Below, piece after piece: positions 1-7,836 of a stretch of 40,212 nucleotides of DNA. The stretch is taken from the NCBI GenBank assembly GCA_964553325.1, contig CAZKKI010000031.1, forward strand, positions 1-40,212, in the 5' to 3' direction. Below the pieces are notes generated by a model that was not told where the DNA came from, made no database searches, and was given only the letters and a program-made list of their open reading frames with translations. The DNA is from BMS3ABIN04 sp964553325. GTDB taxonomy: Bacteria > Bacteroidota > Ignavibacteria > Ignavibacteriales > Melioribacteraceae. A program made the translations under genes and the position numbers. The first letter of the stretch is position 1, and every line of letters begins with the position of its first letter.

Positions 1-333
1 TGAGTATATATTGTCACCAAGTATGTCATCCCCGTTGTCGAGATTTCCGTTATCGAATAATGTAATTAGTTTAATTAAATTTTCACCTTCAACTTTCATT
101 AATTGAATTACGGTATCGGCTAATTCGAGATTTGACGGGATTTCAATTTTTACAACCACATCCGTTGTCGTGTTAACTAGTATAACATCCGGGGAAATTT
201 GTAGGGTACCGATTGAAATAGGTTGTTGTTGTTCGGGTGTTGTGGGGGAATCTTCATCTTTACAGTATTGGAGAAGTAAACTGATAAACAGAAGAAATAA
301 AGAAAATGCTACTTTGTATTTGCGGTTGTTCAT
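1..333 (-). CDS. Surface-exposed lipoprotein, 3' end cut by window edge
   Basis: The reading frame runs from an ATG at 331-333 leftward off the window, leaving 111 codons with no stop. A strong Shine-Dalgarno (AAAGGAGGA) precedes the ATG. The N-terminus is a basic/hydrophobic signal peptide ending at Cys24 (LLLQYC). The Tyr before the Cys makes the lipobox atypical. The Cys is followed by Lys-Asp-Glu-Asp, which fits the lipoprotein export signal K-(D/E)2 that sends lipoproteins to the cell surface in Capnocytophaga and related Bacteroidota. After a Pro/Gln-rich linker (about 30-40) comes a beta-rich segment. The visible part ends in an acidic stretch with DNGD and GDNIYS, resembling the DDG...GDGIY pattern of immunoglobulin-like adhesion or anchor domains. 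Function cannot be named from this fragment. Confidence 0.75.
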   Translation of the reverse strand, partial: MNNRKYKVAFSLFLLFISLLLQYCKDEDSPTTPEQQQPISIGTLQISPDVILVNTTTDVVVKIEIPSNLELADTVIQLMKVEGENLIKLITLFDNGNLDNGDDILGDNIYS

Positions 334-402
334 ATTTCCTCCTTTAACCATTAAAATATTTTAATTATATATATATAATATTAAACGAATAATATTATTT
401 TA

Positions 403-432
403 CAAATATAAAAGGAAGAAGCAATAATCAAA
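403..432 (-). promoter_or_regulatory. Bacteroidota-type promoter for the truncated lipoprotein gene
   Basis: On the minus strand a TTTG (429-432) lies 18 bases upstream of TATATTTG (403-410). This matches the Bacteroidota housekeeping promoter: -33 TTTG, spacer of about 17-23, -7 TAnnTTTG. Transcription would start near 396, giving a leader of about 60 bases before the ATG at 333. It is the only candidate promoter in the window where both elements are present at good spacing. The motif match is direct; promoter activity is inferred. Confidence 0.5.
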
Positions 433-510
433 CTCAAGATAAGATAAAAAAGTATGAATATCAATTAGTGCATAATGAAACCGGATCGTATTTGGATATG
501 ACAAGACAAA

Positions 511-1701
511 TTATTTTTTCCCAATCCAGCATTTTATTTCTTTTTTTATATCGTCAAGGTGTTCCAGTTTAATTTTTCGTTTAGTGCCGTAATACCATTT
601 TATCGTTTCTGGCTCCACTTTTCTTTTGTCTTTTTTGAAACTGCGTAAAATTTTAATGCGCCTTACCAATTCGGTTAGATAATCATCCGTAATAAGTCCG
701 GGAATACCGATAATACAACTGAATTTTTCAAGCGGTTTGTAGAAAATCATTCCTGTAAACACATCTTGATAGTTTAGGTGTTCTTTCTCTTTGTAGTAAT
801 CGAAAAAATCTTTCCCGAAAGGTGAGCCCTTGAAATCGAAACCTGCATCTTCAACTTTTGCAAGTTTAAATGCCGCATCCCATTTCCCGTTTTGAATTGC
901 ATGATATTTATATTCCCGGAAAATTAAATTGTTCACGTAAACGTTGGCAATCCGGCCTTTGTATTTTTGAAATAAAAATTTTCCCATTTGATATCCGGAT
1001 GGATCGAACACATCGTTAAATGCGTGTTCGTAATTCATTATTATCAAAGCCTTTTTTCTGTTCGAGTGAATTTGGAGCGAATCGTAAATATGTATTATTT
1101 GCATTGCCATAATGCTATCGCGAATAATTCTACCGTTGTTAATTAGTCTTGTGCGCCACATTCTGGAGAGGTCGTTTGTATCTTTTATGTCGTACCAGTT
1201 CCAAGGAATATCGGAAGGATACCAATTAATTTTTTTTTCCGAAGGTAACCGGTTGTTTACGTAGTACATGTTTTTAAGAAAAATGTGATAATTATATTTT
1301 TCCCAAACGGGCCATAAACAAGAATTGCGTTGAATTTCCAATGCGCGTTCCGTTACTTCTTTGGAGGTTAGATTTTCGGACATTACAAGTTCATCCAATT
1401 TGGGTTTAATGGAACTAACACCGATTTCCGTAAAAAGATTACCTACGCTGTCGATAAAATACTGAGAGCTTACAATATCGGTATAAAGATTATACTGTAC
1501 CGTATCGCCGTGGTGTCGCTCGCAAAGCATAACCAAATCGTATTTTTCGAAAAGGCTGAGAACATAATCTTTCGCTGTTGTTTTATTTTTTACGATAAAA
1601 TTAACATACGGTGTTATGTCTTCTTTCGGAAGAATACAGTGGTTTTGCTCGCATGAGGAAAGAAAGGACAAAATGATTCCGACTAAAATTAATTTTTTCA
1701 T
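511..1701 (-). CDS. Lipoprotein with ChaN/EreA-like (Tiki-type) sequence pattern, function unknown
   Basis: This is a 396-residue protein with a short signal peptide and a lipobox ending SSC at Cys17, so it is probably a periplasmic or outer-membrane lipoprotein without a surface-export signal. After about residue 45 there is a strand reading VMLCERHHGD, then a helix and a second strand (LFTEIGVSS). A further His lies in IIMNYEHAFND near residue 225. A Glu-x-His-His after a hydrophobic strand, a second Glu-bearing strand and a late His are features of the ChaN/erythromycin-esterase/Tiki superfamily of metal-dependent hydrolases. Similarity is by motif only and the Cys where Gly is usual (LCE rather than LGE) is unusual. 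It stands alone, with 177 bases to the left-hand gene, and is divergent from the helicase. Confidence 0.5.
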   Translation of the reverse strand: MKKLILVGIILSFLSSCEQNHCILPKEDITPYVNFIVKNKTTAKDYVLSLFEKYDLVMLCERHHGDTVQYNLYTDIVSSQYFIDSVGNLFTEIGVSSIKPKLDELVMSENLTSKEVTERALEIQRNSCLWPVWEKYNYHIFLKNMYYVNNRLPSEKKINWYPSDIPWNWYDIKDTNDLSRMWRTRLINNGRIIRDSIMAMQIIHIYDSLQIHSNRKKALIIMNYEHAFNDVFDPSGYQMGKFLFQKYKGRIANVYVNNLIFREYKYHAIQNGKWDAAFKLAKVEDAGFDFKGSPFGKDFFDYYKEKEHLNYQDVFTGMIFYKPLEKFSCIIGIPGLITDDYLTELVRRIKILRSFKKDKRKVEPETIKWYYGTKRKIKLEHLDDIKKEIKCWIGKK

Positions 1702-1940
1702 TTTGAAATTTATATTAATTTAACAATTAGCCGGAGTTAAATAAATTTATTATACAAAAATTAAAGCAAACTTTAAAAGGTTTTTTCCGTATATTAACAT
1801 CCGTTATTTCAGTATTGTTGTTAGTCTTTTTTCCATTCCGAGCTTTCTAACCAATAAGAAGAAATCACAATAGAATTTAATTAAAAACAGTTGAATATAA
1901 ATCGGTGTTTTTTCCGGTTTAATTCCACAAGGAAAGAATA

Positions 1941-3629
1941 ATGAGTAAATTTAATGAATTGGAAATCCGCAACGAATTAAAAAAAGCGGTAAAAGATTTG
2001 GGTTTCGAAGTGCCGACGCCCATTCAGAAAAAAGTAATTCCACTGCTGTTGGAGAAAAATGCCGATATTGTAGCTCTGGCGCAAACCGGAACGGGAAAAA
2101 CGGCGGCTTACGGTTTGCCGTTAATTCAAAACCTGAATCTGCGTTCGAAAAAAGTTCAAGTATTAATTATTAGTCCTACAAGAGAACTCTGCGTACAAAT
2201 TTCAAAAGATATTTCCGCGTATGCCAAATATTTGCCTAAAGTAAACGTAACTCCGGTTTACGGCGGGTCCAGTATGGAAAAGCAAATTCAAAACATTAAA
2301 AAAGGAAGTCAAATAATTTCCGCAACCCCGGGGAGATTAAACGATTTGATTAACAGACGAGCGATCGATGTTTCTACCGTTAAGACCATCGTTTTGGATG
2401 AAGCCGATGAGATTTTAAACATGGGATTTAAAGAGGAGCTGGATGCGATATTGAGTAAAATTCCCTTGGAAAGACAAACACTGTTGTTTTCCGCTACCAT
2501 GCCCGATCATCTTATGCATATAGCAAAAAAATATATGCGAAAACCTTTACACATAACCGCAGGCAAAAAAAACACAGGCGCCGAGAATGTTGAACATCAT
2601 GTATACTTTGTGCATTCGCGCGATAGATACATTGCCTTGAAAAGAATAATGGATTTTTATCCGGACATTTACGGAATTGTATTTTGCAGAACCAGACGGG
2701 AAACACAGGAAATTGCCGATAGACTTTTGAACGACGGATACGATGCGGATGCTTTGCATGGCGATCTTTCACAGTTTCAAAGAGATATTGTAATGAATAA
2801 ATTCCGAAACAGACATCTGAAAATTTTAGTTGCTACCGATGTTGCCGCCCGTGGGCTCGATGTTAATAATCTTTCGCATATAATTAATTATAATCTTCCG
2901 GAAGATTTGGAAGTTTACACGCACCGCAGCGGAAGAACAGGGCGCGCAGGTAAATCCGGAATTTCGATTGTGATCGCCAATCTTAAAGAGAAAGGGAAAC
3001 TCCGACAGTTGGAAAAAACACTGAATAAAAAATTCGAGAAAAAGAAAGTTCCGACCGGAAAGGAAATTTGTAAAAACCAGCTATTTAATCTTGTTAATAA
3101 AGTGGAAAACGTAAAAGTTAAATATGAAGACGTTGAAGAGTTTTTACCGGAAATTTATGAGAAGCTGGATTGGATGAGCAGGGAAGAGTTGATTAAACGG
3201 TTTGTTTCGGTTGAGTTTAATAGATTTTTGGATTATTACAAAAACTTACCCGATTTGATTGACCCCGAAGATGTAAAAAAACGATTTGCCGGAAAAAACA
3301 CCGGCGGTACGTTCACAAGATTCTTTTTGAATATCGGGAAGAGGGAAGATTTAAAACCCGTACGATTAATCGGATTGATAAACGATTTAACGGGGATTAG
3401 AAATATCCCCGTCGGTGAAATCGAGATTCAGAAAAACTTTACTTTTTTTGAAGTCGGTTCGGAATTTGCCGATGCGGTTAAAAAAGCATTTAACAAAGCT
3501 AGTTATAAAAAACGCAGATTGGTTTTGGAAATTGCAGAAAAACAAAAGAGCGGAAGAAGCGGCGGTAATAAATTTTCTTCTAAAAGAAAAAAGAACAAAC
3601 CGAAAAAGAATAAAGTGTATTTTAACTAA
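1941..3629 (+). CDS. DEAD-box ATP-dependent RNA helicase with DbpA-type RNA-binding domain
   Basis: This is a 562-residue cytoplasmic RNA helicase. The first RecA domain has the Q motif (PTPIQ, about 25-29), Walker A AQTGTGKT (47-54), PTREL (79-83), TPGR (129-132), DEAD (153-156) and SAT (184-186). The second has HGDLSQFQRD, ATDVAARGLD and HRSGRTGRAG. After a linker, a DbpA/CsdA-type RRM-like domain (about 465-540) contains the FFLNIG and IGLINDLTG blocks, and the protein ends in a Lys/Arg-rich tail. This is the CsdA/DeaD architecture linked to ribosome assembly and mRNA unwinding, often in the cold. The start is supported by AAGGAAAG eight bases upstream. It is monocistronic, with a 239-base divergent intergenic region upstream. 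The stop overlaps the pseudogene fragment that follows on the other strand. Confidence 0.95.
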   Translation: MSKFNELEIRNELKKAVKDLGFEVPTPIQKKVIPLLLEKNADIVALAQTGTGKTAAYGLPLIQNLNLRSKKVQVLIISPTRELCVQISKDISAYAKYLPKVNVTPVYGGSSMEKQIQNIKKGSQIISATPGRLNDLINRRAIDVSTVKTIVLDEADEILNMGFKEELDAILSKIPLERQTLLFSATMPDHLMHIAKKYMRKPLHITAGKKNTGAENVEHHVYFVHSRDRYIALKRIMDFYPDIYGIVFCRTRRETQEIADRLLNDGYDADALHGDLSQFQRDIVMNKFRNRHLKILVATDVAARGLDVNNLSHIINYNLPEDLEVYTHRSGRTGRAGKSGISIVIANLKEKGKLRQLEKTLNKKFEKKKVPTGKEICKNQLFNLVNKVENVKVKYEDVEEFLPEIYEKLDWMSREELIKRFVSVEFNRFLDYYKNLPDLIDPEDVKKRFAGKNTGGTFTRFFLNIGKREDLKPVRLIGLINDLTGIRNIPVGEIEIQKNFTFFEVGSEFADAVKKAFNKASYKKRRLVLEIAEKQKSGRSGGNKFSSKRKKNKPKKNKVYFN

Positions 3630-3721
3630 TATATATTAAAGTATCCAAGTGTGTTCCGAAGAGTTGCCAAAATTTGAACAAATAGTTTTTGTCACTTTCA
3701 AGTTCCATTGAATCGGTAATT
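3622..3721 (-). pseudogene. Truncated copy of the small lipoprotein gene at 6206-6589
   Basis: Read on the minus strand, this segment encodes ITDSMELESDKNYLFKFWQL and then FGTHLDTLIYIS before a TAA at 3622-3624. The last 32 residues of the intact protein at 6206-6589 read ITDSMELERGKNYLFKFWQL then GGTYLDTLIYVK. Four to six residues differ. Upstream of the homologous part the frame becomes low-complexity, has no ATG and meets a stop near 3780, so only the C-terminal portion exists. There is no signal peptide and no ribosome site. It overlaps the helicase stop codon tail to tail. It is best read as a decayed duplicate, not a gene. Confidence 0.85.
3635..3721 (+). repeat. Direct repeat copy A (87 bp) flanking the glycosidase gene
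   Basis: These 87 bases match 6219-6305 in the same orientation, with 8 mismatches by my hand alignment (79 of 87 identical). Copy A is the pseudogene fragment and copy B is the 3' end of an intact lipoprotein gene. The two copies bracket the whole glycosidase gene with an offset of 2584 bases. Confidence 0.85.
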
Positions 3722-3848
3722 TGAATTTTTTTGTAGAAAGAATAAAAAATAATATGCTTGGTAGAAAATAATGAAATTTATATACTTACACATTTAAGTA
3801 GTTAAAATTAATACATGTTTGCATAATAACAATATGAGGAATCCACGA

Positions 3849-6128
3849 ATGAATAAGAATTATATTGTTATTTTTCTTTTGTTATTAAGCGTCGAAACGT
3901 TTTGTATAGATTCACTACATGTGGAAGGCGAAAACTTTGTAAACGATCGAGGGGAAATAGTAAGATTATGGGGCGTTAATGTAGTTGCTTTTTATCCCGA
4001 TCATCAGACCGCCATTAAGTTTGCCGAAAATTTAGCTGCTCATGGAATTAATTGTGTTCGTTGGCATCATATGTTGAGGTACAGCAGCGATTGGAATTGG
4101 AACTCCGGCATTTATGCGTTGGTTACTTATGATAACGATTCCCGTACACCGAATGCCGAAGCGTGGGACAGATTCGATTTTTTGAATGCGGAATTGGAAA
4201 AACGCGGAATTTACATAATGCTTAGCGGGCATTGGACACGCGAATACTTGCCTGGCGATGTCGATATTTTGCAAACCGACACACAAGATAGAACTGAATG
4301 GATGAACGCAATGCAATCGCTTAATGAACTACCGTGGGATCATTCCATCGATAAACGTAAAATGCTTGTAACGTTCGATGAAAGATGCGCCAGACTTGAC
4401 GAGGAATTTATAGAATATTTGCTTAACCATGAAAATCCCTACATGAATAATTTGAAGTATAAAGATAACCCGCAAGTTTTAACTTTTGAGATGCTCAATG
4501 AATTTTCATCCGAATACACAATTTATATGGGAAACCGATTCGATAATTCCGGTTTGGAGTATTGGCACGATAAACTGCAGCAAAAATTCGATCAATATTG
4601 CGATAGTATCGGCGTAAGCAAGTTCACGATTTACGATCCCGTTACGAGTGCGCAAGAACGGGCGCGTTCCGATTTTTTAATTAAGTTGGACAGAGATTAT
4701 TTTACTCGTATAAAAGAATTTATTATGTCGTTAAATCCGACAAATAACATGAACATAACATTCTCGAATTTGTGGAGAGGAGAAAGAAGCGCCGAATTAC
4801 TTTCCGAAGTTGCGTCGTATATCGAAGATCACATTTACCCCGATCCGTTTGTTGTTGGACAAAGGGAAGATTTTGTTTATCAATTATCGAATTATCTTTT
4901 TCAGAGCGGAAAACCTTATGTGGTGGGCGAGTTGAATATGTACGAATGGGATGTTCCGGCTATGAGAAATCATCGCACCATGTTGTATTTGACGGCTGCG
5001 GTATATGGCGCTTTCCACAATTGGTCCGGCATTGTCTGGTTCGCATGGAACCATGGAGACCGATACGTAAATAGCGACGGACTCGGAGTTTATTCCGCGC
5101 TTGAACCTCCCGACGATGTAATCATAGGCGGTATAATTCATGATGAATCCGTCAGAGCGCATTTCAGAACCGCCGGTACTATATTTAAAAGAGGACTGGT
5201 TTCAACTTCAATCGATCCTAAAGTATTGTGGGTAGATGAAACTTATATGCCGTATTATCCTTGGCCGGTTCCGCCTATGTACAAATTCAAACCGGGTTGG
5301 CAAAATATTCACAGCATCAGAAAGATGTACGGCGATAAGCCCGCCGACCAAGATATTTCCACAATGATGACGGAAAATCCGCCTCACCCGTATATTTCCG
5401 ATACGGGCGAAATATTAATGGACACAACGAAAAAACAAATATCGTTTAGTACGGATAAAGCGGAAGGATTTAGCGGATATTTGAATGACGGTACACCTCA
5501 AAATTTAAATGTTTTAAGTTTTTCCGAAACCGAAGGGTTCGCAACCGTAATGATTGTTGCGGCGGACGACAAAGACTTTTCGGCAAGCGACAGTTTGATT
5601 GTAAGTCGGACTTATTTATTGAACGGCCAAACAACAAACGGCCCAAACATCACCTTATCGCAGCTTAAACCGGAGAGCGGAAGTTATAAATGGTATATCA
5701 AATATACAAAGCCGCAAAACGGCGGTAATACTTACAAGCTGTTACCGATGAACGCACAAGGGAAAATTGAATTGCCAAACACAAATTGGGTGGAATGTGA
5801 ATTGATTTACTCAGATCAAATTACTTCGGTAAAGGATAACGAAAGTCGTAAATTGGGAAAAGGAGAATTGAAATTCTATCCCAATCCGTTTTACGGTGCG
5901 GCTACCGTGGAGTTAACGGCATTCGAATCGCCGGTTACGATAAGAATATTTGATGTACTCGGACAGTTGATTTATGAAAAAAAACTCAATGAAAAAATCG
6001 GGAGCGGCGAGAAAGTAACGTTTAGGATTGATAGCAAAGAACTAAATCTTAACAATTCCGGTATCTTTTTTATTTCGGTGAACAACGGAAAAACCAAACA
6101 CGTTAAAAAAATAATTAATTTGCGTTAA
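3849..6128 (+). CDS. Secreted GH5-like glycoside hydrolase with T9SS C-terminal sorting domain
   Basis: This is a 759-residue secreted enzyme. The ATG at 3849 is chosen because GAGGA lies 8 bases upstream and the signal peptide (NKNYIVIFLLLLSVETFC) follows at once. A TTG at 3819 and an ATG at 3834 are in frame but poorer. The TIM barrel (about 20-450) opens with GENFVNDRGEIVRLWGVNVV and contains GINCVRWHHM. The clan-A catalytic pair is visible: acid/base Glu218 in EMLNEF and nucleophile Glu361 in VVGELN. Beta-rich regions (about 480-660) follow. The last 85 residues (from about 675: FYPNPF, then IRIFDVLGQLIYEKK, ending VKKIINLR) form a type A T9SS sorting domain, so the enzyme should cross the outer membrane and be anchored or released. 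The substrate cannot be deduced. It is monocistronic and lies between direct repeats. Confidence 0.88.
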   Translation: MNKNYIVIFLLLLSVETFCIDSLHVEGENFVNDRGEIVRLWGVNVVAFYPDHQTAIKFAENLAAHGINCVRWHHMLRYSSDWNWNSGIYALVTYDNDSRTPNAEAWDRFDFLNAELEKRGIYIMLSGHWTREYLPGDVDILQTDTQDRTEWMNAMQSLNELPWDHSIDKRKMLVTFDERCARLDEEFIEYLLNHENPYMNNLKYKDNPQVLTFEMLNEFSSEYTIYMGNRFDNSGLEYWHDKLQQKFDQYCDSIGVSKFTIYDPVTSAQERARSDFLIKLDRDYFTRIKEFIMSLNPTNNMNITFSNLWRGERSAELLSEVASYIEDHIYPDPFVVGQREDFVYQLSNYLFQSGKPYVVGELNMYEWDVPAMRNHRTMLYLTAAVYGAFHNWSGIVWFAWNHGDRYVNSDGLGVYSALEPPDDVIIGGIIHDESVRAHFRTAGTIFKRGLVSTSIDPKVLWVDETYMPYYPWPVPPMYKFKPGWQNIHSIRKMYGDKPADQDISTMMTENPPHPYISDTGEILMDTTKKQISFSTDKAEGFSGYLNDGTPQNLNVLSFSETEGFATVMIVAADDKDFSASDSLIVSRTYLLNGQTTNGPNITLSQLKPESGSYKWYIKYTKPQNGGNTYKLLPMNAQGKIELPNTNWVECELIYSDQITSVKDNESRKLGKGELKFYPNPFYGAATVELTAFESPVTIRIFDVLGQLIYEKKLNEKIGSGEKVTFRIDSKELNLNNSGIFFISVNNGKTKHVKKIINLR

Positions 6129-6205
6129 GAAAATTTGCAAATCCGTATTTGCTTAGCTGTAATGCTCGCTAGTTTTAATCGGACGGGCATTTAAAGTTTT
6201 GTAAG

Positions 6206-6589
6206 CTATTTCACGTAAATTAAAGTATCCAAGTATGTTCCGCCGAGTTGCCAAAATTTGAACAAATAGTTCTTGCCTCTTTCAAGTTCCATCGAATCGG
6301 TTATTTTCATGTTTGAAATAACTTGAAAGCATGTGGCTTCCTTTAATATTTTGGTGTAATATTTAACGTAAACCGTGTCGCCCGAAATTTTCATTTCTCT
6401 GCGGTGAAATTCGTGACAAGGTGTTGGAATCGATAAATAAACGTCAAGGGTAAGCTGTCCGTTTCTGTTTCCTAAAACTTCAATTTTTGTTACGCTTGCC
6501 CAAAGATCGTAGTTGTATTTTTCCGGTTCGAGTGCGGAACAGGAAAACAAAGTAATTATTAAAAGAATAAATCCGACTATTTTTTTCAA
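6206..6589 (-). CDS. Small lipoprotein, function unknown
   Basis: This is a 127-residue protein with a signal peptide and a lipobox ending FSC at Cys17, followed by a mostly beta-strand domain (about 30-127). No known family is recognised. The start codon is TTG (6587-6589), supported by AGGGAG 8 bases upstream. No in-frame ATG precedes it, because the nearby ATG runs into a stop. It lies 20 bases after the thioesterase gene on the same strand and is probably co-transcribed. The C-terminal third has a decayed duplicate at 3622-3721, on the far side of the glycosidase gene. A patch with C47-x-E-F-H and a single later Cys may form a disulphide in the periplasm (inference). Confidence 0.75.
   Translation of the reverse strand: MKKIVGFILLIITLFSCSALEPEKYNYDLWASVTKIEVLGNRNGQLTLDVYLSIPTPCHEFHRREMKISGDTVYVKYYTKILKEATCFQVISNMKITDSMELERGKNYLFKFWQLGGTYLDTLIYVK
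6219..6305 (+). repeat. Direct repeat copy B, inside the 3' end of the intact lipoprotein gene
   Basis: This is the partner of 3635-3721, in the same orientation, with 8 mismatches over 87 bases. It encodes the C-terminal residues of the small lipoprotein. Because this copy is part of an intact frame it is the likely source of the duplication. Confidence 0.85.
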
Positions 6590-6609
6590 TGAAACATCTC
6601 CCTAAAAGT

Positions 6610-7113
6610 TTAGTATTCTATTTCAACCGGATCGTTTTCACTTTCGATTTTAAACCACTCGTCATCGGTAAATTCCATATCGGTGATTTTATCGATCGGT
6701 AATTTTAAATATTTCCCGTGAGCCGTAACTGCAACTTTTCCGTCTTCCAAAATAATTTCACCGGTGCCTTCAAACATTCGGGAAGTTTCGTTTGTTATTC
6801 TCGCAACAACTTTTAATTCTTGATTTAACGGAATCGGTTTGCGGAATTTCAAATTTAAATCGAGTGTAACGCCCCAAATATTTTTGTCATTAATTAACAT
6901 TGCCCTGCCTATTGTTTCATCAAGAATTGTGGAAGCAATTCCGCCGTGCAACCTTCCCGGATAACTTTGGTGATATTCGCTGGGATGAAAAATTGCAACC
7001 AAGTCACCGTTTTCCATTTCGTAAAACGATGCTTTTAATCCGAATTTGTTGTTGATTCCGCAAACAAAACACATTTTGGAATTGTTTTGTTTTTCTACAA
7101 CGTGATGTTTCAT
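6610..7113 (-). CDS. PaaI-family hotdog-fold acyl-CoA thioesterase
   Basis: This is a 167-residue cytoplasmic protein. It has the single hotdog domain of the PaaI/4HBT superfamily, which hydrolyses acyl-CoA thioesters. The signature HGG (56-58) is followed on the central helix by LDET (Asp65/Glu66), the usual catalytic acidic residue. The strand TLDLNLKFRKPIPLNQELKV and the segment VTAHGKYLKL match the family fold. The N-terminal Cys15 and Cys18 (CFVCG) occur in many members and are not proof of metal binding. It is the first gene of a two-gene unit with the small lipoprotein. The natural acyl substrate is unknown and no phenylacetate genes lie nearby. Confidence 0.88.
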   Translation of the reverse strand: MKHHVVEKQNNSKMCFVCGINNKFGLKASFYEMENGDLVAIFHPSEYHQSYPGRLHGGIASTILDETIGRAMLINDKNIWGVTLDLNLKFRKPIPLNQELKVVARITNETSRMFEGTGEIILEDGKVAVTAHGKYLKLPIDKITDMEFTDDEWFKIESENDPVEIEY

Positions 7114-7219
7114 GATATAACCGAAAAATTATTTTTTAACGGTTATAAGTTACAAAATAGAAAGGGAAATGATAAGACCGAAAGCGGGTATAAAAAAATA
7201 AAATTCGGTCGGAAAAAAG

Positions 7220-7624
7220 TTAAGCTTTAATACCGGATTTTTCCTCTAAGGTTCTGACCAAAGTATCCATCAAAACATCGTTTTGAACGGGTTTGGTAAG
7301 GAATACATCCACTCCGGCTTTGTAAGCATTGTCTTTATCGCGTTGAAATGCGTGTGCCGAAAGCCCCACGACCGGCAAATTTTTATATTCTTCCATTTCT
7401 CGTATTTCACGTGTCAGTTGCAATCCGTCTTTTTTTCCACGGAGTGAAATATCCATCAAAATAATATCGAATTTGTGCTGGTCGAGTTTTTCGTAAAACG
7501 TTTCGGCGGAATCGCAAATTTCCAAATCGAATTTTCTTTTTAAAAATATTTGCAAGAATTTCTGATTTTCGTAATCGTCTTCAACGATCAAAAGTTTGGG
7601 CTTATTTTGTACCGAATCGCTCAT
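7220..7624 (-). CDS. Single-domain response regulator (CheY-like receiver)
   Basis: This is a 134-residue protein made of one receiver domain and no output domain. The acidic pocket is visible in VEDD (14-17), the phosphoacceptor is Asp58 in ILMDIS, the switch residue is Ser89 in GLSAH, and the conserved Lys is Lys111 in FLTKP. The sequence resembles receiver domains of phosphorelays and hybrid kinases more than chemotaxis CheY. No kinase or phosphotransferase gene is adjacent, so it is an orphan and its partner may be one of the kinases elsewhere in the window. It stands alone, with 105 bases to the thioesterase gene. Confidence 0.92.
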   Translation of the reverse strand: MSDSVQNKPKLLIVEDDYENQKFLQIFLKRKFDLEICDSAETFYEKLDQHKFDIILMDISLRGKKDGLQLTREIREMEEYKNLPVVGLSAHAFQRDKDNAYKAGVDVFLTKPVQNDVLMDTLVRTLEEKSGIKA

Positions 7625-7836
7625 TTTCCAAAACCTTTTTTAATTTATACCTATTATCGTAAAATTTTATTTTTGTTTAATAATAATTTGTAAAATTTTT
7701 ATACCAAATTAAATGATTAAATATCCTCTACGCAAGTATAATCATTTAATTTAAAATAATTATTCTTTTAAAAATGTATAAGAAAAATTCCTTAATTTAT
7801 TATCGGGAAAGTAAAACAAAAGATTAGGGGTAAAAA

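Noticed and set aside
170..364. A 64-codon plus-strand frame near the left edge
   Set aside because: It overlaps the truncated lipoprotein gene, which has a signal peptide, lipobox, strong ribosome site and promoter on the minus strand.
6137..6152. Small hairpin GCAAAT-CCGT-ATTTGC after the glycosidase stop
   Set aside because: A six-pair AT-rich stem with no following T run is too weak to call a terminator.
7668..7675. TATTTTTG -7-like motif upstream of the aldo/keto reductase
   Set aside because: It is about 160 bases from the start codon, in AT-rich DNA with no -33 partner.
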